A stretch of DNA of 64,000 bases from Mortierella sp. BCC40632 (GCA_011634665.1 WAEK01000006.1:62001-126000), one strand, 5' to 3'; positions 12,439 through 24,332 are shown, counted from the first letter of the stretch. Notes: generated by a model not told the origin, from the letters alone. Made by a program: numbers and translations.

Positions 12439-12931
12439 TCTACGACTACTGGACTACAACTGGCTACTTTGGAAGGTATCGGCTGCCTGTCCGCCTCTGT
12501 CATAAGTTGGGCGAAGTAATAATAATATACCGATACTCATTTATTTGGCAACTTCCTCCTTTCCATCTTTCCATACTCCATACCCTTTGCGCTGATTCGC
12601 GGATTGAAACCGGGGCGTTATTCTTTACAACCTTGTTGGTCAATGAAGACGCCTGCATACAAGTCCACTTTCCATTCTCTACTCTGAAAAATACCCGGCA
12701 TCCGATTTACAGGCGACACGACCTCAGCCTCGGACAATTCCTTATACCCATTACGACATCAACTCTCCATTCTTCCCGTTCTACCACATACAGCTTTTTG
12801 CACTCGACACTTTCCATCGTTCCTCGGTCCACTCGACTCCGACTACTTTTGTCCATTCAGAGCTGTTCTTTACAAAACTTTTTTTTAACCAATACATCTC
12901 AGACCAACCCAAGTGACTTTCTGACAGTGCC
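10557..12931. other. Intergenic region with A-runs, a small hairpin and the promoter of the 242-aa gene
   Basis: No convincing gene. Poly-A runs lie at 10622-10647 and 10714-10736, a perfect 9-bp stem at 10995-11026, and a TATA-like element at 12239. An ATG-started frame at 11156-11404 (82 codons) has no recognisable features and no typical context. The last 500 bp are CT- and T-rich, probably 5' leader of the gene starting at 12932. Confidence 0.5.
12239..12245 (+). promoter_or_regulatory. TATA-box-like element (TATAAAA)
   Basis: A consensus TATAAAA follows a GC-balanced stretch and precedes a T-rich leader. The next start codon on this strand is at 12932, which would imply a leader of about 650 nt, or an unseen leader intron. 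It is the clearest TATA match I noticed upstream of a gene here. Confidence 0.4.
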
Positions 12932-13660
12932 ATGGCATGCGCAACAATGACAAGTAACAGTGGAATGCCTAGTACATCATATCCCCAACCACCCATCTTC
13001 GCCAATACTACAGATGACTCTTGCGAACTACAATCACTGAATGCGATGATTGCCAATGCAAATATTTCATCGCTTCCTACAACCACCACAGCAACAGCAA
13101 CAGCCACTTCCATGCTATTAGAAAGAAACAACACATTTCTTCCGGCTCCTGTAGAACCTAATTCCTCAAGTTTTAGTCACACTCTAATGGCCCTAACTTC
13201 TGCGTGCTCATCACCATCCTCATCCGAGACAGCCGCGGTCATCTCCCCAGCAGCAGTGATAGCTGAGCTGGATGGAGTGACAACATTCTTTGACGACATT
13301 CTCAGCGCACAGCCTTCCCGATCCCGTCACGTCCATTCTCTCGACAGGACATTTTCTACGCAACATGGCAACGAGTCATTGTTGTTGGGTATGGATTCGT
13401 CATCGGACGAAGGGAGTGAGGAGATAGAACGAATGGTGTTGGCGAGCTTTTTCGATGATGTAGTCAGTCAAGACAGCAATTCAAGTTCAGGTGCAGGTGC
13501 AAGTGCAAGTATGGGCTTAGAGACGGGCGTGGGTACAGCGGAGATGGAGACGGAACTAGACTTTGACCTAGAAGACATTGTGACACCTCAAATGCAGGCT
13601 CGGCGCCGACGGACCATGGAGGACATCCGACAGTCCATCTCGGTCGGCTCTTTATTGTGA
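12932..13660 (+). CDS. Acidic Ser/Thr-rich protein with two FFDD motifs, unrecognised
   Basis: Single-exon frame of 242 aa from ATG to TGA. The N-terminal half is Ser/Thr/Asn/Ala-rich (TTTTATATATSM). Two near-identical hydrophobic-acidic motifs occur, TFFDDILS near residue 118 and SFFDDVVS near residue 171. A third acidic stretch (METELDFDLEDIV) precedes a basic patch (QARRRRTMEDIRQSI). No transmembrane segment or known fold is seen. The FFDD pattern resembles acidic-hydrophobic activation or docking motifs, but that is only inference. A TATA element lies upstream. The final codons overlap a possible donor (gtgagt), so a further downstream exon cannot be excluded. Confidence 0.65.
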   Translation: MACATMTSNSGMPSTSYPQPPIFANTTDDSCELQSLNAMIANANISSLPTTTTATATATSMLLERNNTFLPAPVEPNSSSFSHTLMALTSACSSPSSSETAAVISPAAVIAELDGVTTFFDDILSAQPSRSRHVHSLDRTFSTQHGNESLLLGMDSSSDEGSEEIERMVLASFFDDVVSQDSNSSSGAGASASMGLETGVGTAEMETELDFDLEDIVTPQMQARRRRTMEDIRQSISVGSLL

Positions 13661-14917
13661 GTTCTACGCGCCTTGTCATTGTTGTTGCTGATTAATATTA
13701 TTATTATTATTTTTTCTTTCCTTTCATTCTTTTTTTTCCTTCTTTTTGGTTATCGCACGTTCCTTTCAATTTGATCTACACTGAGCGCCATCTCGTGCAC
13801 GCCTCTTGTTTCTTTCTTACCCTCGCTCCACAACAGGTGCCTTTGCGCCATAACTCTCATTCTTGTCTTGTTTTTTTCTTTCACTTGCTCTAACACGTAC
13901 GCTTTCGGATATCAATCTTTTGCCAGGCATACTAGTCCACACTCTATGACGGGCAGCCCAACGACGGGCAACCCTGTTGACTAGCGACCGAGCCCTGTGC
14001 GGAAAGAAAAAAAAATGAAGAAAGCGTTCGTTGGTCCTTCTCTTCTCTTACTCCTTCCAAGACGCCGAGCTTGATCGCAACGGGCGACGGGAGAACCTGC
14101 CCGCGGAGGGAGAGGGTAAGATGAGGTGAAGAGGCTCGCCTTCTCTCGGACAAACCTTCTTTCCGTTTGCGTTTGGGTACAGGGTGTGAAAAGACAAACA
14201 GAGCTCAACGAGCGATGCACTTGCTTTTTTCTTTCTCTCTTCTCCACGACCCCAGTGATGCGGAGGAAACCAACAGAAAGAAAGAGTGGAAGAGGACGGA
14301 ATAGGTTCGCGGGTCACGTTGTGTGGCAGCCCCACCTCCCCGAAAATCCCCGCATTTCTGGGCGACGCTAAAAAGGACTCTTGCTCTGGCCTCTCCTAAC
14401 ATCCCCCCTCAGTCCACTCAGTCCTCTCAGTCTCGCTCCTTGCAAGCCCGCTCTCATTCTCCCCACGCCCAACTACGGCTCCAGGAGGGTAGCTGGTTAT
14501 GTCTCCCGCGCAGTCATGATTTGCCTACAAGATCTGTGGCCAGGGCCAAAGGGCATTGTAGAGAACAGCGGGCGCCTTGAGTATGGGGAGGAGGAGGAGG
14601 AGGAGGAGAGTGGTTGCTCCGCAGGATGGAAGCAAACGGCGGGGTGCGACACCTGAGCCCTTGCAGTGTCCTAACGGCCCGTCGTAACATGTCACTGGCC
14701 CTTTGCTGGACCCTCTGACAGGGTGCAAAAAGAGGACGGCGAATGGTCCAGAGGAGCGAATGCAGCCATTGTTGGATGGCCTGCAGGATGGAGAGAGAGG
14801 GAGAGTGGGGGCGAGAGAAAAGAGCATGCAACGGATGGATCCCGCGCCAGTGAACAATTGGACAGTCCGTGATCTGCCTTTATTACTACTCCGCCCCAGC
14901 ATAACATCGCCTTCTTT

Positions 14918-14972
<55 letters not shown>

Positions 14973-15244
14973 TCACCGCCATCACCTTTTTTTTCTTCTT
15001 CTTTTCTTTTCATCTGTCCCGAGTCTGTCATCCTCGCCTTCCCATCTATTCATCTGTCCGATCAAGATCGTTCATCCTCTCTTTCTCTTTCTCTCTCTTC
15101 TCTCGCCTGCATCCTACTCTCTTTCCTTCTCTCTCTCTTCTCTTTCTCTCTTCTCTCCCTCCTCTCCTTTCTTTTGTCCGCCTCGCAAGCCAACGCCCGC
15201 GTGCCGCGCAGTGCATCACCGGGACCATTGACACGATCAAGCTC
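13661..15244. other. Intergenic: 3' region of the 242-aa gene and CT-rich upstream region of the ERT1-like gene
   Basis: No gene is seen. The right part is strongly CT-rich, with (CT)n at 14922-14967 and further pyrimidine tracts to about 15180, just upstream of the start at 15245. Long frames across it are low-complexity translations. Confidence 0.55.
14922..14967. repeat. (CT)n microsatellite
   Basis: About 46 bp of CT dinucleotides in the leader region of the ERT1-like gene. Confidence 0.9.
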
Positions 15245-15639
15245 ATGATCCACCCCCAGACAAACGGCTCACCTCTCTCTGTCGCTACTCTTACCGCCAG
15301 CGGCGCAAGTGCTCCCATGAATACCACGATGGTCGTCAATGGTGCTGCCACCACCCTGGCCTCCACCTCTAATGTATCCAGTACCAGTAATAGCAACGGC
15401 ACAACCGCCGCCCATACCAACCCATCTTCCTCTTCTCCGTCCTTGACCCCGACCGGCACCAGTGGCGCTAATAACGGCATAAACAATACAACCAACGGCG
15501 CTACTAACGGCTCAAATCCGCAACGCTCCGATGACACCAACAACAACAACGGCAATAATAATGCTGGCTCGAGTGATCCAAACCAACAGAATCAAACGCC
15601 ACCACGGAGAAAGAAGGCCAGCCGAGCGTATGTTATTGT

Positions 15640-15670
<31 letters not shown>

Positions 15671-18154
15671 CTCTCTTCCCCCTTCTTCTTCTTGGTCTTC
15701 CTTATTTCTCTTTTTAAGAGCTCTCGGACTAACACCATCTGGTCGATCTGGTTGAAATAGTTGTTTCCATTGCCAAAAGGCACATCTGACCTGTGATGAC
15801 TGTAAGTGAACACGGAACTATCTCCTCAGACTGGAATCAGGAGAAGAGAAGGAAAAAAAAAAAATGACGCCAACATCCCAGCAACATCTCTCCTCTCCTA
15901 ACTGGATTAAGATGGGCGACAAATGGAGAGAAAGAGTGAGCAACATTTCTGAGATTGTGTGGATCATCATCTATCATCCTGTTCTGTTGGCGACTCTGCT
16001 CCCCGAGATGACAAGCGCCATTTTTTTTTTTTTTTTTTGTTACCCCTGTTCTTTCTATTCCGTTTACTCGACTTTTTATCGCTAATCTGTCTGGCTACCT
16101 GAGAACCTATGCAGGGCAGGAAGCAAACAGTAGCGTTACTGGAATCAGGGACACACCAAAGAAACATGGATCTGCGTCCGGAACAGAACAATGGCACCCT
16201 GTGCCTCCTTCTCTTCCTCTTCCTCTCACGCACGCACACACACTCTCCCTTCTCTTCTCCCCCTGAATGCTTGGCCATCTTGCGTTCCTGGGGCTGACCC
16301 GCTGTCTCGGATGGGAGAAGAGCAAGAATGCAAAAGCATAGTGGAGTGGGTGGATGGGAGGAGGAGGGGAAGGAGGAACACAGCCAAGGAAGAAAAGAGA
16401 GAAAAGGGCGGGCAACCAAGGCGACAATCTTTTGGGAGGAGATGAGCGTTTCCACGATTATTGTTTGCTCTATCCATACACATTGGACACATTGGTGTGC
16501 CAAAGGAGGCTTGTGCGCGCCTTTTCTTTCTTTCTTACCGACTCAGGACCGACTCAGAGCTGATGCTCTCTATCTATCTTCTCTCTATTGTTCATACAAA
16601 TACACGCGCATACACACATACACACATACACACACACACATTCGCACATACAGACACACATGTTCATACAAACATACAAACACCTTCACCTTTAATCACA
16701 CGACAAAAGTACCATTGGCAAGGACTGACCTCATCTATCCAGGCTAGACTCATTGATCAAATGCCAGCCAATCAGATTGAGTCTGTTTTCCACACACCGT
16801 CCTGCCAAAGTCATACTTCGAGCCATTTCCCACTATCCACTCTGGATCCGCTTTGAATGATTTGTTTTCCTCTTTCGGTGGTCTGACAGTGTTACTATGC
16901 TTTACGTGGGGGAACATGAAGGGACCAAGGGAAAAAAAAAAATGAGCCGGAAAAAAGCCCACGACTTTATTTCTTCTCCAAAGAGTTTTATTCTGACCAG
17001 TCAATCCCTTACTTTCTTTCTTCTCGGGTGACTTTTTTTTTCAACAACAGCCCGCCCGTGCCAGCGGTGTATAAAACGTGACTTGGCAGCAACGTGCGCG
17101 GACGGAGTCCGAAAGAAGGCCAAATATCTCCACGATGCCTTTGATGCTCCGGGTCAACAATCACAACAACAACAACAGCAACAGGCAACACTTGATCCTT
17201 CAGGGCAGTCAGGCCAAAACGGACCTATGGGGCTGACTACCCTTTCCGAGTCACCACAACCACACTCACAACCACCATCACAACCACCACCATCACAGCC
17301 ACCACAGCAGCAACCACTTCTTACCGAACAAGATCAACAACGACAAGGTAAAAATGGGGAACAGATGCAGTAGAGTTGGTCATTCGATTCCTTAGCCCAG
17401 TACATTGTTCGCTCATCTCATCTTTATCACTCGAAATGATACCGTGTTTGAAAAATATAATAGCTGCCATGAGTGACCCATCAGGACTATTCGGCTTCCC
17501 AATGTCCTCGGACTATGGTTTTGGTTCAGAAGCCGTAAATTTAGAATACTCCATCATCTCGACCATGTTGTCTTCACCCACATCAGAACTCAGTCAAATG
17601 TCGGATCTTTCCATGGTCGAAAATTGGCAGCGCCAAGGAGGATCTATGGATGCCATCAGCAACTCGGTTGCCAACGGAAATCATTCTCAACTTCAAAAGG
17701 CTCTTGTCCAGGGAGCGGCAGCAGCGGCGGCGGCACAGGCAGCGGCAGCACAGGCGGCAGTGGCAGCAGCAGCAGCAGCGGGTGTTGCACCCTCACCAAC
17801 CGGTGTCCCAGGAGGAGGCCAGTTGGTTAGTCCAACGGTAGGACCAGGGGCCCATAATTCTGCTGGGGGTCCCAATGGACTTCTCCCGCCCACCACGGGT
17901 GCCAATGCAGCCAGTACCACACCGACTCCAGTCAACCCTCCCTTTACCCATCATACTGGAGCAGGCAGGATCAGTAAACGCAAGTTTCCGAGCAATACGC
18001 CCGAGAATGTGTATGCCAACACAAAACAACCTTTTAATTACACGGATGGTTTCCATTACCTCTTGCGTTATGTCCGTGAACGGTAAGCGAGCTAAAGAAT
18101 TCCTGAGAACTAGTTTGCTGATTGGTGAGCATTCTGACAGGATGGTCAAGTGCT

Positions 18155-18190
<36 letters not shown>

Positions 18191-18782
18191 GCATGGATAA
18201 GGAAGAGATGATGCGCATTTGTCGAGCAATGGCCATGTTCCGACCCCTTTTATTGCTTTTAATCATGAACCTTACCCCTGAAGACCTTATCTTTATGGAA
18301 AAGTGTTTTCAAAGAACTATCCTGGTAGGCTCCCTACAATTCATATGGGATGTAGTCTAGCGACCAAAGGACTATTTCCCTGACTCTTGTCTCTCTCTCT
18401 CTCTTCTTTCCCCCTTCCCTCACAATAGGAATTTGAAAAACTCATCAGTTTTTCAGGGACGCCAACGGTAGTATGGCGTCGGACAGGAGAGATCGCCTTG
18501 GTTGGCAAAGAATTTTCGTTGTTGACACAATGGGGACGTGACCAACTGGTGGGCAAGAAGACCTATATTTATGAGTTGATGGATAATCAATCTGCGGTTG
18601 AGTATTGGGAAAAGTTTTCGACGCATGCGTTTGAGAATACGGAACAGACGGTGATGACGACTTGTATTTTATTGAGTCCTACGAACCGAGTGGTTCCTTG
18701 TACGTTCTGTTTTACGATCAAGCGTGATATTTTTGATATTCCATTAGCGATCGTAGGCAACTTTTTGCCCATCTTGTCATAA
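15245..18782 (+). CDS. Zn2Cys6 transcription factor with PAS-like C-terminus, ERT1/AcuK-AcuM type gluconeogenesis activator
   Basis: Family members activate gluconeogenic genes such as PEP carboxykinase in the nucleus. Exons: 15245-15627, 15761-15801, 17051-17347, 17464-18082, 18192-18324, 18429-18782; 608 aa. The zinc cluster is built from three exons: Cys129, Cys132 and Cys139 ([11 protein letters not shown]) from exon 2, then Cys145, Cys148 and Cys157 ([14 protein letters not shown]) from exon 3, with spacing C-x2-C-x6-C-x5-C-x2-C-x8-C. The following RKKAKYLHD is typical of this subfamily. Gln/Pro-rich and Ala-rich linkers follow. The C-terminal part ([53 protein letters not shown], ending [15 protein letters not shown]) is the PAS-like region of ERT1 homologues. 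All phases agree. Intron 2 is 1249 bp, exceptional for this window. Confidence 0.9.
15802..17050 (+). other. Unusually long intron 2 of the ERT1-like gene
   Basis: Donor gtaagt, acceptor acaacag. The 1249 bp interrupt the zinc-cluster codons. The intron contains a T-run near 16020-16038, purine-rich tracts and CA-rich repeats around 16600-16665. I see no internal exon that would keep the cysteine spacing and no clear nested gene. Confidence 0.75.
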
Positions 18783-18939
18783 AAAAAAAAAAGAAAAAGA
18801 AAAAGAAAAAGAAACAAACAAAACAAAACAAAAACAAAAACAAACAAAACAATTCCCGAGAGCAATGAGAGAAAAAGAGAAGAGGGTGAGGGAGGATTGA
18901 GATTCGATCTTCATTCTACATCCGTCCTATCTCTTTTTT

Positions 18940-19850
18940 TGGAGACCAAGTGGGAAGCGTCCGGAAGGCTCTCAACATAGCATAAAGGGAGAAGTTGGGG
19001 AGGGATGAAAGAGAGAGAGAGATGTCCTAGTCAACTCTCCTCCAGAAGAGGGAGAATCAGGGATCAAGTCTGGAGTCAACACAGTTAGAGACAGTCGATG
19101 GTATGCTCTACAGTATTTTTCCTCCAGCTTGCTGACACTCTTGAACAAAAACACGAAAGACGAATTAACTCCGCGAAGGAGCTCCCCCCCCCGGACCCCA
19201 GATCGCACTCCCTCAGGCTGAAGTTTCCTCGCCTTGCTGAGAATGAGCGAGTAGATAAAGAGAGGAGGGAGAAGAAGAGAGGAAGAATCGCAGAATGGCG
19301 TAAAATATGGCTACTGCGTTTGCTGTTTTTTTTTTTTTTCTTCTCACAGAAAGAATAAACAGAGCAGGCCATTGCAGAAGTTGAATGGACAAAGACAACC
19401 TGCTCCCACAGACAGGGCATTCGAGCCAACACCCCTTGTCTAAGCTTGGCCTAATTGAGGCCTGTGAACTCGTCGGCAGTTTGAGATAAGCATCATGACT
19501 CTGGATCTTGGTTACACACACAATATCAATAGATCAAGTGCGCATGGGAGGAGAGACAGAGAAAAAAAAGCCTATGGCCTAGACTTGGGTAGCCAGCAGA
19601 GAGGGGGTAGGGGTGGTCTTGGGTGAGTGCCTTTGGGAGAGACGGGAGCAGAGAGGAAAAGAAAGGGAAACGAGGTTCTCTCATGTAACTCCATGGTAAC
19701 ATGTCGTGTTACTGAAGAGGATGGAGAACAGAGAAGCTAGTATGTGGCCAGTAAAAGCGGTCTCTCTTTCCACTCCTTTGGGTGACTCCATTTTTCTCAT
19801 TGCTTTGCCTGACGTAGTGCAGCCCAGTGCATTAATTCACGGGGACAAGG
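18940..19850. repeat. Dispersed repeat family 1, copy A
   Basis: Diverged but collinear with 24435-25830. Shared landmarks in order: the CCGGAGG-like start, CTCCGCGAAGGAG, GACACTCTTGAA, the CCTGCTC block, GCAGTTTGAGATA, GGTAGCCAGCAG, then CTTTCCACTCCTTTGGG and a shared GTGCATTAAT near the end. No terminal repeats or intact frame are visible. It is probably a decayed transposable element or old segmental duplication. Confidence 0.75.
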
Positions 19851-19879
19851 AGCTTTTTTTTTTTTTTTTTCAGCAAGTT

Positions 19880-20035
19880 TGGTATCCATTTTACTCTAGA
19901 CCTTCAATCCAACCAGACTACAGAGGCATATTTGCCTTGAAACAGGGAACGATTAATTTTTTCCGCAATACTGGAAACATTCCTTGATACCATTCAGACA
20001 ATTACACGGCAGAGACATCAACACGAAAAAAGTTT
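19880..20035. repeat. Dispersed repeat family 2, copy A
   Basis: Resembles 23395-23560. Shared blocks include CTCTAGACC, a GTTCCGCAATGCTG-like block, CCTTGATACCATTCA and ATGTCAACACCAA-like ends. It directly follows repeat family 1 copy A after a T-run, but the second copy lies apart from family 1 copy B. Confidence 0.6.
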
Positions 20036-20046
20036 TATTGTGAGCC

Positions 20047-20077
<31 letters not shown>

Positions 20078-20707
20078 TGAGAATACAGTAATATGCAGAA
20101 ATGAACTTGCGCCAAGTAGTCCATAGCCGTCGTGTGTCGGCAATCCAATATTCTCTTGTCTTTAGGAGAGTCGTGTTTGGTATCGATCAGTCACATAGAG
20201 TAAGGTGCTTCTCGTGAGGTTGGTAGATTTGATCCGCGTGTTGTCGAGAGTAGAGACACCGTATGTCTCTATGCTTACAGAGACATGGAGTGATAGGAGA
20301 CTTGGATAAAGATACAGCTGCTGAAAGAACATGCAACATGGATGAGAAAGAAATGAAAGAGTGAAAGGATTCAAATACTTATACGAGTGAGATCACAAAC
20401 CGTGGCCAAGATATGACACCCTGCTCTGTCCGAGAAGTGTGGAGGTGGAGTAGAAGAGAAAGATGACCACGGTGTGGTTTTTTGGATTGTGGAGATGTCA
20501 AGATATCAAAGGAGAATTTATTGTTTTATTGTTGATTGGTATTGGCGAGATCTTATTCCTGTTACTCTCTACAGTGTGATGATCTTGGTTGTCCGTTGGC
20601 TCTTGTGTCGTCGACTTGGATCAACTTGTGGACCACATCTTGAGGCCAGATCTACAAGAGTGGTCAAAGGTAAGAGGAAATGTTAGACAGCACCGAGTCC
20701 TGGTGAC

Positions 20708-21162
20708 CCCTCCCCTCTTCCCCTCCCCTCCCACCAACCCAAGGGGAGTGTGTTCTCGCTCTTGTCCTGCTCCCATCTACTTACCTATCCACCCACCTAT
20801 CTACTTACCTATCCACCACCTATCTACTTACCTATTCACCACCTATCTACTTATCCATCCACTTGCCCATCCACCATCATGTGGGGAGCACACTCCCCTC
20901 TTACCCTCCCACCTACCCGATAGGGAGTATGCCCCCTTTGGTAACCCCTCCCTCCCAGCCATGGGAGAGCATGCACCCCTCTTACCCTCCCACCTACCCG
21001 TAGGGGTGCATACTCTCTCCGGTTACCAACACGGAGCATGCCCTCGCTTTGCCACCCTCCCACCCTTGGAGGGCATGCTCCACTCAACCCTATGCCAGGT
21101 CCTGCCCCACGAGAACACGCCCCCCAGCAGGGAGAGGGGATGGGATACACCCTCTCAGTGCT
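20708..21162. repeat. Cluster of GC-rich inverted repeats with C-run loops (minus-strand G-quadruplex motifs)
   Basis: At least three strong stems occur in tandem. 20965-20980 pairs with 21002-21017 (15 of 16), enclosed by TTGGTAACC at 20938-20946 with GGTTACCAA at 21021-21029 (9 of 9). 21033-21045 pairs with 21069-21081 (13 of 13). 21126-21138 pairs with 21150-21162 (11 of 13). 20883-20899 pairs imperfectly with 20922-20935. An outer arm, 20750-20758 with 21110-21118, is a perfect 9-bp match. Two loops share CTTACCCTCCCACCTACCCG. With the flanking C-run, each fits the four-run G-quadruplex pattern on the minus strand. Confidence 0.8.
20774..20865. repeat. Minisatellite, about 23-bp unit
   Basis: Roughly four copies of a unit like ATCTACTTACCTATCCACC, slightly varied, immediately left of the hairpin cluster core. 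Confidence 0.85.
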
Positions 21163-22473
21163 GGTAGGCTGCCTTTGCAACCTACCTGAAAGATCCTAGT
21201 ATCCTGTATCGGTGAAGTCATATCCTCGAGGGAAGACTCTTGTATCCAGCCCTGTATCCAGTCCTGTGTCCGGTCTCGATGGGTGCTTCACTCCCGTTGT
21301 TGCGAGTCTAAATAAAGGAGGAAAGAGAGGCTGGGTAGTATGGGATCTTGAACGAAGAGCATGAAGAGTGGAGATGGATGGGACTGGTGGTCTGGCGGTC
21401 TCTAGTCCGAGCATCGCCACCAGATATCATCAGAGAGACCTTGAAGCTGTCCCTATCAATCCCAAACACAAAACGACAAGAGGAAAGAAGAGAACAAAAA
21501 AAGAGAAAGGGAGGACAAAAGACAGGCGAAAGGCAAAAGGCAAAAGGCAAAAGGCAAAAGAAGAAAAGAAAAGAAAAGAGAGGAGAAAACAAACACTCAC
21601 CCGCTCACTACTCACACACAGGAAGAAACCTGCACCTATGCTCAGCGATGGACCTTGATACCCCCACACTACCCTGTAGGAAAGCCATTCTCACAACTGT
21701 ACCTACCTATGACTTTAAGCTCCTGGCAAGACTGTCTTGTGTTGGTAGTGGCGGTGGTGAAGTGGCTATGGCTGCGGTTGAGTGGTGGTTGTAGTTGAGT
21801 GACTATTGTGGAGTAGTGAGAAGTAGTGGAGGAAGATGGAATGGTGGTCGTGGTGGTCGTAGTGGTGGTGGCGGTTGAAGGAAAGGAGAGGAGAGTGATG
21901 GTGAAGAAGGAAGGAGAGTGGTCCTGAAGAAGGAAGGAGAGTGGTGCTGAAGAAGGAAGGAAAAGAAAAAAGAAAGTCTGAGTGGCTGGCAAGGAGAAGG
22001 AGAATTCAGACAGCTCTGACTCTGGACCCGTGTCTGTTAGTACCCATGCACCCAACACAAGATCTTCTGCCTGCTTTCGTTGCTCTGTCTGCCTCGGGAG
22101 AGAGAGAAAGAGGGCGACTGTGGTCTTCTCGACATGCTACTCGAGAGAAGAAGACTCCACCAAGAGTGCAGACCTTTGACGTGTCTCGAGACGCGAACAG
22201 TGTTGATAACCGTCGTCAACCGTTCAACAAACACTCACCAGACCGGATCACCACGACAAGGCACAGGTATGCGATGGAAAGAAGGCAGGGTGGGGAGAGC
22301 GGAAGAAAATGTAGCGCGTCACTGACTGGTTGATCACTGTCCAGCGACCCTATTTTTTTTTTTTTTTTTTTTTTTTTTCCTGTGGAGAATCTACCGCAGA
22401 CATGTGTCAGTAGAAAGAGAGTGTCGATCGCACATAGTCCCCTTGAATGAGATGAGTGTATGAATGCATCACT

Positions 22474-22477
<4 letters not shown>

Positions 22478-22512
<35 letters not shown>
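22478..22512. repeat. (CT)n microsatellite
   Basis: Perfect CT dinucleotides in the gene-free region. Confidence 0.9.
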
Positions 22513-22514
<2 letters not shown>

Positions 22515-23394
22515 CAGCTCTCTCATCACACCAGTTATCGCTTCTCTTTCACATGTAGGGTCGTTTCTCTGTTCGCTCCTTACATCTCGAAGCAGAACCC
22601 CTTCCCCCCATTTCCGACCACCTAATCACCTCTAGTATAGGCGACAGCCAACGCTTACCGCATCTTTTCTAACCCTTTTTCTTTTCTTTTCTTTTCTTTT
22701 CTCTTTTTTCAAATACTCTTCTCGCTAGCCTTGTATTTTATGCCTCCACTCTCTTTCTCTGTCTCTCCATCGCTATCGTGATTGGCTGTGCACAGACCCC
22801 TGACTGTTCAAAGGTTTTTTTCCCCCCAGCGCCTTGGTTCAATTCTCTTACCTTTTGATCTGCCTAGTCTCGATGGCCACTTGACCTTGCCCCTCTGTTC
22901 TCAATAGACGACAGCGCAGCATGGCTCCAAACCTTGGCTGGAGAGACATGGGTTTTCTTGGACCTGGGTCTGATTTTTTTTCTTCCTCTATTCAAAATAT
23001 GGCAACTATACAAGAATGAATAGGCCTGCTGACTCTGTTTCCCAGTTATCTCTTGCTCCCAAGAGGCATCAGAGGCAGAATATCTGCCAAGACTCTTGTG
23101 GCTACTAGAGAAGACTGTCAATGCATCCACCACCTCGAGGTCATTGTGTGCTGTCTACATTTGGCCCCTCTCTTCGCAACGCACGCTGTAAGGCTAACTC
23201 TTTTTCAAAGAAGACAGAGAGATAGGGAGACAGAGACAGAAAACGAGAACCAACCGCATGCTGAACTATGGGATAAAGCATAAGGGGTTCTCTGTGGCCT
23301 TTTTTTCAGTCAAAGTCAACGACCTTTTCCTACTCCACCATCTGCTTCTTCCTCTACCTCCCTCTCTCTCTCCCTCTCTTTTTTTTTTTGTCAA

Positions 23395-23560
23395 TAGATC
23401 GATAAGCAGATCCCTCTAGACCGAAGATCCAAGCAAACTATGGGGGCCCAACAGCCTTGGATAGAATATTACCGAATTGTTCCGCAATGCTGAAGGCACT
23501 CCTTGATACCATTCAAAGAAATTTACTGCAGGAATGTCAACACCAACAAAAATGAAAACC
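23395..23560. repeat. Dispersed repeat family 2, copy B
   Basis: Second, diverged copy of the element at 19880-20035, in the same orientation. Confidence 0.6.
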
Positions 23561-23834
23561 GGTAAAGGCTGGCATCTCGGCCTACCAATCGCAATCTTCT
23601 TTTATTCCTTGTCCTATTTTTTTTTTTTTTTTTTTTTTGTCACCCAGACCCTGATCTCTTCTTACTCGCTCTCGCTCTCTCTCTCTCTCAGAGTGTCTTC
23701 TCTAGGGTGAATAAATACTGTGGAACGATGCTCTAAAGGCAGGAGTGAGAGGGGATGAATGAACAGAGTGAGGTAGGGTAGAGTGGATGGGGAAGGGGAA
23801 GGGGAATGGGGAAGGGAGCAGGAGGAGTAGATGG

Positions 23835-23836
<2 letters not shown>

Positions 23837-23895
<59 letters not shown>
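23837..23895. repeat. (GA)n microsatellite
   Basis: 59 bp of uninterrupted GA dinucleotides. Confidence 0.95.
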
Positions 23896-23898
<3 letters not shown>

Positions 23899-24332
23899 GG
23901 AAGGATCGCTATCTTCACCATGTTCGCGTGGGTAGCCGGCGGTCTCTACACCAAGAGCACCGGCTTTGATTTAATGTAACCTGGCAGGCAGAGGAAGTTG
24001 AGTTTGTCAGCAGATGGAAAGGCACTCAGCAAGGCCACAGGCAAGCCAGTAAGCAAAACAATAGGACAGGATACCAAAGCGACTGTTTGTTGCTGCTTAC
24101 CAGGTAACGACACAAGAATGACGACATGACGATAACCAGAGCTCACCCAAGAACGGAGGAGGAGGAGGAGGAGTGGAACAGGACTGAGAAAAGGCTATAG
24201 CTGGTAGGTGTGATCGAGCCGGTTGACTCACTCACACACACACACACACACTCTCTCTCTCTCTCTCTCTCTCTCTCTGCTTGAACGGCATGAATCCATG
24301 TTCATGAGAGGGTCTCTTGTCCCTTGGTTTAC

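Noticed and set aside
14525..15555. Long minus-strand frames over the ERT1-like upstream region and first exon
   Set aside because: Antisense shadows and CT/GA repeat translations.
20589..21167. 192-codon frame through the hairpin cluster
   Set aside because: Its repeats follow the inverted-repeat DNA units, composition is Pro/His-rich from C-runs, and no start context or homologous domain is visible.
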